From assembly GCA_043746555.1 (NCBI GenBank), contig JAYTQU010000127.1:1-13508 (forward strand): a stretch of DNA of 13,508 nt. The letters are read 5' to 3'. Positions within the stretch are counted from its first letter, which is position 1; each line of letters begins with the position of its first letter. Below the pieces are notes generated by a model. It was not told where the DNA came from. It saw only the letters and a list, made by a program, of their open reading frames with translations, and ran no database searches. Positions 1 to 8,280 of the stretch are shown piece after piece. Source of the stretch: CAZQYC01 sp043746555. GTDB taxonomy: Bacteria > Pseudomonadota > Gammaproteobacteria > Steroidobacterales > Steroidobacteraceae. A program made the position numbers and the translations under genes.

Positions 1-1
1 A

Positions 2-385
2 ATGGTTCACGATGCACGCATCATTCGCATCGGCGGAAAACATCTTCCCAAGTACATGAGGAAGTGGATGGGCGATTCCATTGGCCATTGGGAAGGCGAT
101 ACGTTGGTGGTGGAGACCACCAACTTTAGACCTGAGCAAAGTTACCGAGGGTCGTCGGAAGATGCGGTGATCACTGAACGCTTCACGCGCGTTGCGAACA
201 ACCAGATCGTCTATCGCTTCACGGTCGACGATCCCAGCGCGTTTACGGCGAAATTTACCGGCGAACTGCCGTTCACAGGCGTGAAAGAAAACGTCTACGA
301 ATATGCGTGTCACGAAGGTAACTACGCGCTTCCGGCCATTCTTGCCGGAGCCCGCGCCGAGGAAAAGAAGTTGGCCAGAAAATGA
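2..385 (+). CDS. Conserved hypothetical protein, C-terminal part (5' truncated by window edge)
   Basis: The reading frame is already open at base 2 and ends with TGA at 383-385, leaving 127 residues. The first visible Met is probably internal, because the sequence HDARIIRIGG followed by WMGDSIGHWEGDTLVVET reads like the middle of a longer protein. I recognise this W-x-GD-x-I-G-x-WEGDTLVVET pattern from large families of uncharacterised proteins in proteobacteria and Acidobacteria, but no function is known to me. The visible part is hydrophilic, has no membrane segment, and ends in a lysine-rich tail. It converges on the PQQ dehydrogenase with a 33-bp gap. The frame and stop are certain; the function is unknown. 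Confidence 0.75.
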   Translation: MVHDARIIRIGGKHLPKYMRKWMGDSIGHWEGDTLVVETTNFRPEQSYRGSSEDAVITERFTRVANNQIVYRFTVDDPSAFTAKFTGELPFTGVKENVYEYACHEGNYALPAILAGARAEEKKLARK

Positions 386-418
386 ATCTGGACGACATCT
401 CGTCGATACCGACGCGAT

Positions 419-2425
419 CTATTTAATACCGCCCAGAACATACTCCGCTACGTCGCGCACTTCTTCCGGCTTGAGCGTGGCGCTCAATGACGGCATGGCG
501 TTCTTGCCATTGAGCACCGTATTCACCACAGTCTGTCGTACACTAATCACGCTAATGTCCGGTGCACCGGCGTGACCGGATTTGCCATCTTGTCCATGGC
601 ACTGCGAACAATATCGCGAGAACACCACACGTCCTGCTTCTGCATCGCCGGGGCCGAGGTTTAGCGACAGTGTTGCAGTCGGCGGCGCTGGATCAACTTG
701 TTCGAGTGTGCCGTCCAACGCAAATAACCAAACGCTGTCGCCGCCTTGAGCGCCGCCAAGCAAACTGCCTGCCGAGTAGATTGCGATTTGTTGTTTGCCT
801 TTGTATTCGAAGATTGTCGCGGTTGCATTCACTCCGGCGCCAGTTTGGAATTCCCATAAGACATCGCCATTGCGCGCATCGAGCGCGACAAAGCGACCAT
901 CGTTGCGACCAGTGAATACCAAATTGCCAGCGCTAGTTGCCGAGCCGCTGTAGCAGCGATCGGTCCAACGTTGGCGCCACACAATCTTGTTGGTGCGCAT
1001 ATCCATCGCGGCAAAGATGCCGCTTAAGGGAAGTTGAACCGGAGCGCCGCGTCCGCCGGAATAGGTTTTTCCGGGCGATGGATTTGCTTCAATGTCGGCA
1101 ACTCGATAATTGCCGACGCGATCGCTCGCGCACACGAATAGGTAACCCACATCTCGGTTGTACGAACTCGGCGCCCAGTTGGGGCCGGCGACTTGTCCTG
1201 GCGCTATTAGCGTGAGTTGATCCCAAAAGGCCGTGAAGATGCGACCTTGATCAATGAGTTGCTGACCGTAGGGCGCGATGGGAATTTCGTGCGGTATCAC
1301 GGCGTCGCCGCGCGGATACGGTTGCGTTTTTGCAGTAGCTTGACGCGCTTCTTGCGGCACTTTTCTTTCGTCAATACCGACGAGCGGTTTGCCGTTGGTG
1401 CGATCCAAGATGTAAACCCACCCGGTCTTGCCCGCTTGGGCCAGCGCTTTACGTTGTTTGCCTTTGTATTTAATGTCGAATAGCACCACAGGATTGGGTG
1501 CGTCGTAATCCCAGATGTCGTGATGCACTTCTTGAAAGTGCCAGCCGTACTTGCCGGTTTTCACATCCAACGCAACGATGGAGGCAGTAAACAAATTATC
1601 GCCTTTGCGCAGCGAGCCGTTGTAGTCGGCCCCGGCATTGCCGGTGGAGAAATAAATAAGGCCAAGCTCCGGATCGACCGCCGGTGTATGCCACACGGTG
1701 CCGCCGCCGTATTTCCAGGAGTCGTTATTCGCCGGCCAGGTGTCATGACCGAACTCGCCCGGCGCAGGCACGGTGAAAAACGTCCACAGCAACTTGCCGT
1801 CTTTGGCGCTGTATGCTCGCACGCGACCGCGAACGCCGTACTCGGCTCCGGAGAATCCCGTGATCACCATGCCATCGTAGTAGAGCGGGGCGCTCGTAAT
1901 GGTGTAACCGTCTTGCCAACGTTCGGCTTGCACCGACCACACTTCGTTGCCGGTGCGTTGATCGAGCGCGACCAGTTTGCCGTCTAACCGGCCAAGAAAT
2001 ATTTTTCCATCGCCCAAGCCGACACCGCGACTGGTCCAACCACAGCAAATAGTATTGATGGCTCGATCGAGATTGCTTTTGTACGTCCACAGAATGTTGC
2101 CGCTCTCGACATCGATCGCGAACACATCGTCGGCGCCGGTAGGTAAATATATGACGCCATCGTAAACAATCGGCTGAGCTTCGCCAGAATATGGCGGGCC
2201 CATTCCCGATCCACCCAATCGCGTACGCCATCGCGCTTTTAGCGACGCGACATTGCTCGTGTTGATTTCCTTCAGCGGCGAATACCGCTGATTGAACAAA
2301 GAGCCGCCGTTGGTGATCCAATTTTGCGTCGGCAGAGCTTGTAACTGCGACGGAGTAAACGGCGGCGCTTCAGCGGCTTGTGCTGATAGAGAAAACACCA
2401 AGAGAAGAAGTGGCCACATTTTCAT
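419..2425 (-). CDS. PQQ-dependent alcohol dehydrogenase with C-terminal cytochrome c domain (quinohemoprotein)
   Basis: This is a periplasmic quinohemoprotein of 668 residues that would oxidise an alcohol and pass electrons from PQQ to its own c-type heme. Counting from the Met at 2425, a signal peptide of about 20 residues ends near AQA. Adjacent cysteines at 127-128 (TICCGW) match the vicinal disulfide over PQQ. Glu195 (SGAEYGVRG), Asn263 (STGNAG), Asp306 (in IWDYD) and Lys333 (AGKTG) sit where methanol and alcohol dehydrogenases carry the Ca2+/PQQ ligands, catalytic Asp and Lys. The heme domain has CSQCH at 606-610 and a likely Met ligand near 644. The frame stays open upstream to 2560, but those 45 codons lack signal-peptide character, and ATG 2425 has GGAG five bases upstream. 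The substrate cannot be read from the sequence. Confidence 0.93.
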   Translation of the reverse strand: MKMWPLLLLVFSLSAQAAEAPPFTPSQLQALPTQNWITNGGSLFNQRYSPLKEINTSNVASLKARWRTRLGGSGMGPPYSGEAQPIVYDGVIYLPTGADDVFAIDVESGNILWTYKSNLDRAINTICCGWTSRGVGLGDGKIFLGRLDGKLVALDQRTGNEVWSVQAERWQDGYTITSAPLYYDGMVITGFSGAEYGVRGRVRAYSAKDGKLLWTFFTVPAPGEFGHDTWPANNDSWKYGGGTVWHTPAVDPELGLIYFSTGNAGADYNGSLRKGDNLFTASIVALDVKTGKYGWHFQEVHHDIWDYDAPNPVVLFDIKYKGKQRKALAQAGKTGWVYILDRTNGKPLVGIDERKVPQEARQATAKTQPYPRGDAVIPHEIPIAPYGQQLIDQGRIFTAFWDQLTLIAPGQVAGPNWAPSSYNRDVGYLFVCASDRVGNYRVADIEANPSPGKTYSGGRGAPVQLPLSGIFAAMDMRTNKIVWRQRWTDRCYSGSATSAGNLVFTGRNDGRFVALDARNGDVLWEFQTGAGVNATATIFEYKGKQQIAIYSAGSLLGGAQGGDSVWLFALDGTLEQVDPAPPTATLSLNLGPGDAEAGRVVFSRYCSQCHGQDGKSGHAGAPDISVISVRQTVVNTVLNGKNAMPSLSATLKPEEVRDVAEYVLGGIK

Positions 2426-2610
2426 ACGCGCTCCAGTTTTGACAGCATTCCTGTGCCGGGATTCGCTTGTCACGCCTTTACCCCAGCTGTAGATTCTACA
2501 CGGCGAACGGTTTCGAAGTCGTGGGTCAAGGCGCGCATCAACCATGGTCCGGTCGATCAATGGCGTGCGTTTTCATGCAGAAGACGTTGGTCATTTGATA
2601 TCTTCGTAAC
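2426..2610. promoter_or_regulatory. Divergent intergenic region between PQQ dehydrogenase and methyltransferase
   Basis: This 185-bp region separates two divergent genes and must carry promoters for both. On the minus strand a good -10 hexamer TAGAAT lies at 2498-2493, about 60 bases before the dehydrogenase start, but its -35 is weak. I found no convincing plus-strand promoter for the methyltransferase. The palindrome at 2488-2500 is listed separately. Confidence 0.4.
2488..2500. promoter_or_regulatory. Perfect 13-bp palindrome overlapping the putative -10 of the PQQ dehydrogenase
   Basis: The sequence TGTAGA-T-TCTACA is a perfect 6+1+6 inverted repeat. It completely covers the minus-strand -10 candidate TAGAAT (2498-2493). 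A protein bound here would block that promoter, so an operator is plausible. No second copy was seen nearby and the binding protein is unknown. Confidence 0.3.
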
Positions 2611-3387
2611 ATGATTCAAGCTCAATCAATGACCGCGTCTTTCTACGATAAGTTAGCGCCGTACTACCATTTACTATACACAGATTGGGAAGGCTCCATC
2701 ACCAAGCAGGGTGAAGCGCTGGATCGGTTGCTGCGGGAATCTGGAGTGGTTAAGGGAGAGCCCGTTGTTGATGCCGCGTGCGGTATCGGCACGCAAACGA
2801 TCGGCTTACTTCAATACGGTCACAACGTCGCGGCATCCGATATTTCGCCCGGTGCGATCGAGAGACTTCGACGGGAGTTCCTAAAGCGAGATCTAAGCGC
2901 GACACTTCGTGTGGATGACATTCGAACGTTGAGTCAGACACCGACAGAATCAGTGTCAGCAGTTATTGCCTGCGACAATAGTATTCCGCACTTGCTCTCC
3001 GATTTGGAAATCCTACAAGCATTCAACAGTTGCTACCGCTGTCTGTGTCCGGGCGGCGTTGCTGTGTTCTCCGTTCGTGCCTATGCATCAATTGCGCGTG
3101 TGACCCCAGATGTACGGCCGTATGGATTTCATCGTGAATCCGGTACTGGATTTCTGGCGGTTCAGGTTTGGGAGTGGGACGGCGATCAATATGATCTTGG
3201 CCTTTATTTAACCACCGAGACTGCGGACGGTCGTTGCACCACGCAAGTGATTCGGACTCGATACTATGCAATCGCTATTGATCGTTTGTTCGAGTTACTC
3301 AAAGAAGCCGGATTTGTACGCTTGCAACGTCTGGACAACGTATTGTTTCAACCGGTACTTGTCGGGCACCGCCCGATAGCGAGTTGA
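2611..3387 (+). CDS. Class I SAM-dependent methyltransferase
   Basis: This 258-residue protein has the Rossmann-like fold of class I methyltransferases. Motif I is VVDAACGIGT at 52-61. The acidic residue that binds the SAM ribose is Asp77 in AASDISPGA. VDDIRTL at 101-107 matches the next SAM-contact segment, and LCPGGVAVFSVR after residue 145 matches the post-core strand. The opening FYDKLAPYYHLLYTDWE is typical of this broad group. The start is uncertain: ATG 2611 is first, but ATG 2629 (MTASFYDK) fits the usual N-terminus equally well, and neither has a good ribosome-binding site. The methyl acceptor cannot be inferred. It is divergent from the dehydrogenase and convergent with the A-T-TE gene, so tailoring of that gene's product is possible but unproven. 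Confidence 0.88.
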   Translation: MIQAQSMTASFYDKLAPYYHLLYTDWEGSITKQGEALDRLLRESGVVKGEPVVDAACGIGTQTIGLLQYGHNVAASDISPGAIERLRREFLKRDLSATLRVDDIRTLSQTPTESVSAVIACDNSIPHLLSDLEILQAFNSCYRCLCPGGVAVFSVRAYASIARVTPDVRPYGFHRESGTGFLAVQVWEWDGDQYDLGLYLTTETADGRCTTQVIRTRYYAIAIDRLFELLKEAGFVRLQRLDNVLFQPVLVGHRPIAS

Positions 3388-3475
3388 AGGCAATTGGCAA
3401 AGGCAATCACCTCGGCGCCTTGCGCGTGCGCCGCTTACTGGCAGCCTGACAAAGTAGAACTAAGGGCCATTCGTC

Positions 3476-6151
3476 TCATCTTGATGCGAGTTCGAGGCTT
3501 CTCGTTAGGAAGTCGGCGGCGACTTGAGCGTTTGAACCCATCAGCATGTCGATGTGGCGGCCCGGCAATGTGTGCTCATGCAATTTGGCGGCATAGGGAC
3601 TCCAGCGTTTTCCCGAAAAGGGAAGACCAAGATCGCGCGTGCTGGGCTCAAAGATCGTCAATTCGCCGGCGTATCTATCGGGTCGATACATGATCGATGC
3701 CCATAGCGCGTTCGCCGCAACGATTCGTCCTCGCAATACGCTGCTCACGTTGCGAACCCGACGCGCGAATTTAAGACTATTCGTTGCATCGTCGCGTCGC
3801 GCCGGTCGTCGACATAGAAAGGCTGCCCACGTCCAAGCTCGCAAGAAATGATTTTTCGGCGGCAGCGTGTCCAACAAACCGACGAAGGCCACGTCGTCGC
3901 CCGCGTCTCGCAAGTGTCGCGCCAATTCGATAGCGACGAGTCCACCGAACGAATAGCCGCACAATAGATAGGGACCGTGTGGTTGCTTGGCCTTGAGTGC
4001 AGTAATGTATTCGTTTGTCATTGCCGCGACGGTTCTATGTGGTCGTTCGCCGCGCTCAAGACCTCGCGCCTGTATGCCGATCACCGGCCCCGGCCAACTC
4101 ATGTTGCGGCATAGCGTGAACAGCTCCATCACACTTCCGCCCGCACCGTGAACGAAGAACAATGGTGGCGATCCGTGGCCGGATTTGATTACAACGAGCG
4201 GGACATAGGTTGTCGGAGTTTGTTGACCAAGCGCCGCGCAAAATTCAGCGAAACCCGGCGATTGATTGATCAAGTTGAGCGGAACCTCGCGGCCCAGAGC
4301 TTTCTCGATCGCAACGATCATCGCGATTGCACGCAGCGAATCGCCGCCAAGATCGAAGAAGTCCGCGTCGGCTTCGACCACCTCAACACCCAAGACTTCT
4401 TTCCAGATTCGCGCCACCAACTTCTGAACTGCGTTCTCGTCGGTTGATTTCAGTTCTATCGACGCGTCTGTTGAAAGCGAGCGATCGGGATCGTTGTTGG
4501 CAATCGTTTCTTCTACGTTGCTGTTCACTAGATCCTGGGCTTGCAGGGCTTTAACATCGAGTTTCGAATTGGATAGGCGCGGAATGCGCGGAGTCGTGTA
4601 GAAACGCCATGGCAGCATATGCGGCGGCACGACTCTGCTCATCATGGTTCGTAACTCGTCGAGAAAGATATCGGGCGCGTTTTCATATGGCTGAACATAG
4701 GCGATCAGCTTCGCGGCGCCGAGACGATCCGTTCTGATGACGACGCCCACATCGCGCACAGACGCGTGACGACGAATCGCGACTTCTACTCCGTCGAGCT
4801 CTACTCGAGCGCCGCGTATCTTGACCTGTCGATCCTTGCGTCCGATCCGATCGTACAGACCGTCGGGTCGACGTCGCACCAGATCGCCGGTCTTCAGTAT
4901 CCGCACACTCGGATCGACGCTGTCTGTTTGAATACCTTCCGACTCGCGACATCCTTGCGACCAAGTTCCAAGCGCGACGTACGGGCTTCGAACCAGCAGT
5001 TCACCGACATCGCCGTCGGGCGTCGGCGTGCCGCCTTCGTTGATGACGGTCAATGCGTTTCCCGGCAGCGGGTAGCCGATCGGAATTCGTTCCTCCGCAA
5101 GTGAATCGTTCTCGCCAACAAACCACTGCATCATGGGCGCTTCAGTGGCGGCGTAGATCAATTGAATGTGCGTGCCGGGCGACATCCATGCGCGCAGCCG
5201 AGTAATGTCACTCCACAAAGTCGTGTCACCGCCAATCCGTACCAGACGCAAGCGCTCATCGGCGCGTGTCTCAATGTTTTGCAAGATCGATCTCAGCAAC
5301 GCCGGGAAGGCGAACAGAATCGATATTCGATGTTCACGAATGACGCGGAGAATTTCGTTGGCGCCGGCTTTATGTGTATCGAGTAGAAAGAGGGAAGCGC
5401 CCGCGAGCAAAGCGGTCATCACATCGCGCACACCGACAATCGTGCATAAAGATGCCAGGGTAAGAAATCGATCGTCGCTATTGATATGCGCCGCATTGAT
5501 CGACTGACTCACGCGCTGCAGTAGATTGCGTTGCGAATTGACAATTCCTTTTGGATCACCCGTACTGCCCGAAGTGAACAGAACGCAAGCGGCCTCGTCG
5601 GGCGTCATGCGAGCGGGCCGCCAATTATCCGATGCGGATGGGACATCGCTACTAAGATTGAGTATTTGAGGAGCATCGACAATTGATTCAACGACACGCA
5701 GAGTCGAATTCGACACTAGGAACAAAGAGGGACGTGCGCTCCTAATAACTTGCGCGATCCAATCGGAAGGATTGTTCGGATCAATCGCAACGAAGGGACG
5801 TCCTGCTGCGAGACAGGCTAACATCGCTAAGGGAGATGTGATCGAAGCCGGCGCGACAATGCCAATCAAATCGCCGGGAGCTGTCGTCTCGGCAATTCGT
5901 TCCGACGAACCTGCTATAGATTGCCAGATTTCCGCATACGTGATCGCAGAGCTAGCGTCGATTAGGGCAATGCGTTGTGGATAACGACGAACCACGTCTT
6001 CCAGCAGTTCGATAATCGGTCGCATCTTTGCCGCATCCGGAAAGACCGTGAAAGGCCGATCGACCGGGCCATTCAAATCCAAGGGCCAATCCAAGGGAAA
6101 ACGACTCTGGTCGTTCCACTCAAGCAGTGATTGCGGCGAATCGATGGGCAC
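3476..6151 (-). CDS. Single-module NRPS-like protein: adenylation - carrier - thioesterase (A-T-TE)
   Basis: This cytoplasmic protein is about 891 residues. It would activate a carboxylic acid as an acyl-adenylate, load it on its own carrier domain and release it with its own thioesterase; there is no condensation domain. Counting from GTG 6151, motif A3 LFTSGSTGDPK is at 191-201, A5 IYAATEAP near 332-339, A7 TGDL at 421-424, A8 GRKDRQVKIRG from 437, and the A10 lysine (NSKLD) is Lys530. The carrier serine is Ser605 in LGGDSL. The thioesterase triad is Ser734 (GYSFGG), Asp761 and His866 (PGRH). At the position of the alpha-amino-binding Asp of amino-acid A domains, hand alignment gives Ile238. 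I chose GTG 6151 because GGAG lies five bases upstream. The frame stays open to ATG 6289 and ATG 6328, but the extra residues look non-coding and 6328 would overlap the divergent gene's start. Confidence 0.88.
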   Translation of the reverse strand: MPIDSPQSLLEWNDQSRFPLDWPLDLNGPVDRPFTVFPDAAKMRPIIELLEDVVRRYPQRIALIDASSAITYAEIWQSIAGSSERIAETTAPGDLIGIVAPASITSPLAMLACLAAGRPFVAIDPNNPSDWIAQVIRSARPSLFLVSNSTLRVVESIVDAPQILNLSSDVPSASDNWRPARMTPDEAACVLFTSGSTGDPKGIVNSQRNLLQRVSQSINAAHINSDDRFLTLASLCTIVGVRDVMTALLAGASLFLLDTHKAGANEILRVIREHRISILFAFPALLRSILQNIETRADERLRLVRIGGDTTLWSDITRLRAWMSPGTHIQLIYAATEAPMMQWFVGENDSLAEERIPIGYPLPGNALTVINEGGTPTPDGDVGELLVRSPYVALGTWSQGCRESEGIQTDSVDPSVRILKTGDLVRRRPDGLYDRIGRKDRQVKIRGARVELDGVEVAIRRHASVRDVGVVIRTDRLGAAKLIAYVQPYENAPDIFLDELRTMMSRVVPPHMLPWRFYTTPRIPRLSNSKLDVKALQAQDLVNSNVEETIANNDPDRSLSTDASIELKSTDENAVQKLVARIWKEVLGVEVVEADADFFDLGGDSLRAIAMIVAIEKALGREVPLNLINQSPGFAEFCAALGQQTPTTYVPLVVIKSGHGSPPLFFVHGAGGSVMELFTLCRNMSWPGPVIGIQARGLERGERPHRTVAAMTNEYITALKAKQPHGPYLLCGYSFGGLVAIELARHLRDAGDDVAFVGLLDTLPPKNHFLRAWTWAAFLCRRPARRDDATNSLKFARRVRNVSSVLRGRIVAANALWASIMYRPDRYAGELTIFEPSTRDLGLPFSGKRWSPYAAKLHEHTLPGRHIDMLMGSNAQVAADFLTRSLELASR

Positions 6152-6326
6152 AGTCACTCCACTGGAAACAGAAACCTCCACTTGTGACGAAACTGGCGCA
6201 CGAAAGGTTGCGCGGTCGTTGCATCGGACATTTTCAAGACGCTGCTGTGACTTTCGACTATCCTGCCGATCCTCAATTGAACCATACATAGAACCAGACT
6301 TGAATCGAGACCTTGGGAGATAGCAC
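6152..6326. promoter_or_regulatory. Divergent intergenic region between A-T-TE gene and asparagine synthetase
   Basis: If the A-T-TE gene starts at GTG 6151, these 175 bp hold both promoters. I see no convincing -35/-10 pair on either strand. An inverted repeat GCGCA / TGCGC with an 8-base spacer lies at 6196-6213; it is short and may be chance. The ribosome-binding site of the asparagine synthetase, GGGAGA at 6315-6320, is clear and sits six bases before ATG 6327. Confidence 0.4.
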
Positions 6327-8243
6327 ATGTGTGGAATATTTGCCGCGATGACGCGTCATGGGCTTGCGAGCGAACGTCGCGATGCGGCGCTCAAGGTGTT
6401 GTTCCATCGTGGACCCGACGGCAATGGTAGCTGGACGTCGCGCGATGGGTTGTGGACGCTCGGACACACGCGATTGTCGATCATCGGTTTGAACAATGGC
6501 GATCAGCCGATGACCAGTCCCGACGGCGCGGTGCATATGGTGGTCAATGGGGAGTTCTATGGCTACCGCGAGATTCGCGATCGACTTCGCGCAAGTGGCT
6601 ATCGATTTTCCACCGAAAGCGATAGCGAAATCGCGCTGCATCTTTATCAAGAGCGCGGTATGCAAGGCGCGACCGAACTACGAGGCGAGTTTGCAGTCAT
6701 CATCGCCGATGAACGCCAACGAACGATGATTGCGATACGGGATCGCTTTGGCATCAAGCCGCTTTACTACGCCGTGGTTAATGGCGATGTTTTCTTCGCT
6801 TCAGAAATTAAGGCCTTGTTAGCGCTTGGCGTGCCTGCCGCGTGGGATGTGGAGAGCGCTGTGTCCGGTATTGCCCGGTGTCACGAAAAAACCGAGTTTG
6901 CGGGCATCCACTCGGTGCCCCAAGGCAGTTATGCCATCGCCAAGGACGGAGCGGTCCGCATCTATCCGTATTGGGATTGGGAGATTCCAACGGCTGAACA
7001 AATGAAACGCGATACGCGCAGTGAAGCCGAGGTCGTCGCTGAATTTCGTCAGGCTCTGGTCGACTCCGTTCGGCAAAGGTTGGTTGCCGACGTTGAAGTC
7101 GCTTCCTATTTAAGCGGCGGCATCGATTCCTGCGCAGTGCTCGGGCTGGCGCAACAATGTATGGATCGGCCGATCCGCGCGTTTACGCTTACCTTTGAGA
7201 ATACGATCTACGACGAAGCCAAAATCGCCGAAGCAACGGCGAAGCATGTCGGGGCTTCTTATCATCCCATTCCCATCACAGGTCGTGAAATTGCGGACTC
7301 TTACGCGGATGCGATTTGGCATGCGGAAACGCAAATGTTTAACGGTCACGGTGTCGCCAAGTATCTGCTCAGCCGTGCCGTGCGAGATGCGGGAATCAAA
7401 GTGGTATTCACCGGCGAAGGTGCCGACGAGATGTTGGGCGGCTATCCGTACTTCCGCGTCGATGCGGTCAACAACAATCCTGCCGTAAGCGCAGCGGAAA
7501 AAGCCGCATACATCGATGAAATGCTCGGCGCCAATCAAGCTACACGCGCGCTGATGATGCCGGCGCCGGTTAGCAGTCCCGAAATGGAAGCAATACAGCG
7601 CAGATTGGGATGGCTACCAGCCACGATCAATACGATGGCATCGCAGGGAAATAGTTTGGCGCCGTTTCTCCGCGACGATCTGAAGAGGCGTATTGAGGGT
7701 CACCAGCCTTTGGTCTACGCGCTCGATCGCTTGCCGCTGGCGCAGCGTGTCATTGGTCGCGACCGATTGAATCAAATGCTGTACATCAATTCCAAAATCA
7801 ATCTACCGAATTTCATTCTGAATTATCTCGCCGATCGCATGGAGATGGCGCACTCCATCGAAGGGCGCGTGCCGTTTCTCGACCACCGCGTTGCCGAAGT
7901 TGCAGCGCGAGTGCCGGTGAATATGAAAGTCAAAGGCATTCGCGAAAAACATGTACTTCGCGAAGCGACCAAAGACGTGCTCATACCGGAAGTGTACGAC
8001 CGTCAAAAGCACCCCTTCACCACACCGCCCACTCGTGACAAAAACGATCCAATGCTGGCCTTTTATCGCGATACTTTCGCATCTCAAGCTGCCAAGGACC
8101 AACCCATCTACGACATGAATAAAGCCTCTGCGGCGCTCAATCATTTACTTGAGAGCCCGGACGATCGACGCATAGCGGTCGAAGGCGGCCTGCAACGTAT
8201 TGCGAGTGTCATCGTCATGCAAGAAAAATTTGGAATGAACTAG
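6327..8243 (+). CDS. Asparagine synthetase, glutamine-hydrolysing (class II amidotransferase)
   Basis: This 638-residue protein hydrolyses glutamine and transfers the ammonia to a carboxylate activated as an AMP ester, normally aspartate. Cys2 of MCGIF is the class II glutaminase nucleophile; the initiator Met must be removed. Glutamine-pocket residues are present: Arg49 (GHTRLSI), NGE at 74-76 and Asp99 (ESDSE). The synthetase domain has the pyrophosphate loop SGGIDS at 263-268, GEGADE at 363-368 and later EGRVPFLDHR, so both halves look active. It is longer than E. coli AsnB (about 554 residues). ATG 6327 follows GGGAGA by six bases. Divergence from an A-T-TE gene leaves two readings: ordinary asparagine synthesis, or amide formation on a secondary metabolite, as AsnB relatives do in some biosynthetic clusters. 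Sequence alone does not decide. Confidence 0.93.
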   Translation: MCGIFAAMTRHGLASERRDAALKVLFHRGPDGNGSWTSRDGLWTLGHTRLSIIGLNNGDQPMTSPDGAVHMVVNGEFYGYREIRDRLRASGYRFSTESDSEIALHLYQERGMQGATELRGEFAVIIADERQRTMIAIRDRFGIKPLYYAVVNGDVFFASEIKALLALGVPAAWDVESAVSGIARCHEKTEFAGIHSVPQGSYAIAKDGAVRIYPYWDWEIPTAEQMKRDTRSEAEVVAEFRQALVDSVRQRLVADVEVASYLSGGIDSCAVLGLAQQCMDRPIRAFTLTFENTIYDEAKIAEATAKHVGASYHPIPITGREIADSYADAIWHAETQMFNGHGVAKYLLSRAVRDAGIKVVFTGEGADEMLGGYPYFRVDAVNNNPAVSAAEKAAYIDEMLGANQATRALMMPAPVSSPEMEAIQRRLGWLPATINTMASQGNSLAPFLRDDLKRRIEGHQPLVYALDRLPLAQRVIGRDRLNQMLYINSKINLPNFILNYLADRMEMAHSIEGRVPFLDHRVAEVAARVPVNMKVKGIREKHVLREATKDVLIPEVYDRQKHPFTTPPTRDKNDPMLAFYRDTFASQAAKDQPIYDMNKASAALNHLLESPDDRRIAVEGGLQRIASVIVMQEKFGMN

Positions 8244-8280
8244 AGAAGCGGCTGCGAGATGTTCCGGTACGACGCATTGG

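Noticed and set aside
391..404. Hairpin GACGA-CATC-TCGTC between the convergent hypothetical gene and the PQQ dehydrogenase
   Set aside because: The stem is only five pairs and no T-run follows on either strand, so it does not support a terminator call.
1743..2321. Open frame of 192 codons within the PQQ dehydrogenase
   Set aside because: Alternative-frame shadow of the dehydrogenase with biased Arg/His composition and no recognisable motif.
3414..3432. GGCGC / GCGCC inverted repeat after the methyltransferase stop as a terminator
   Set aside because: Five-pair stem with a 9-base loop and no T-run; weak in a GC-rich background.
6196..6213. GCGCA / TGCGC inverted repeat in the A-T-TE / asparagine synthetase divergent region
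   Set aside because: Five-pair arms made largely of GC, with no promoter element next to it; not strong enough for an operator call.
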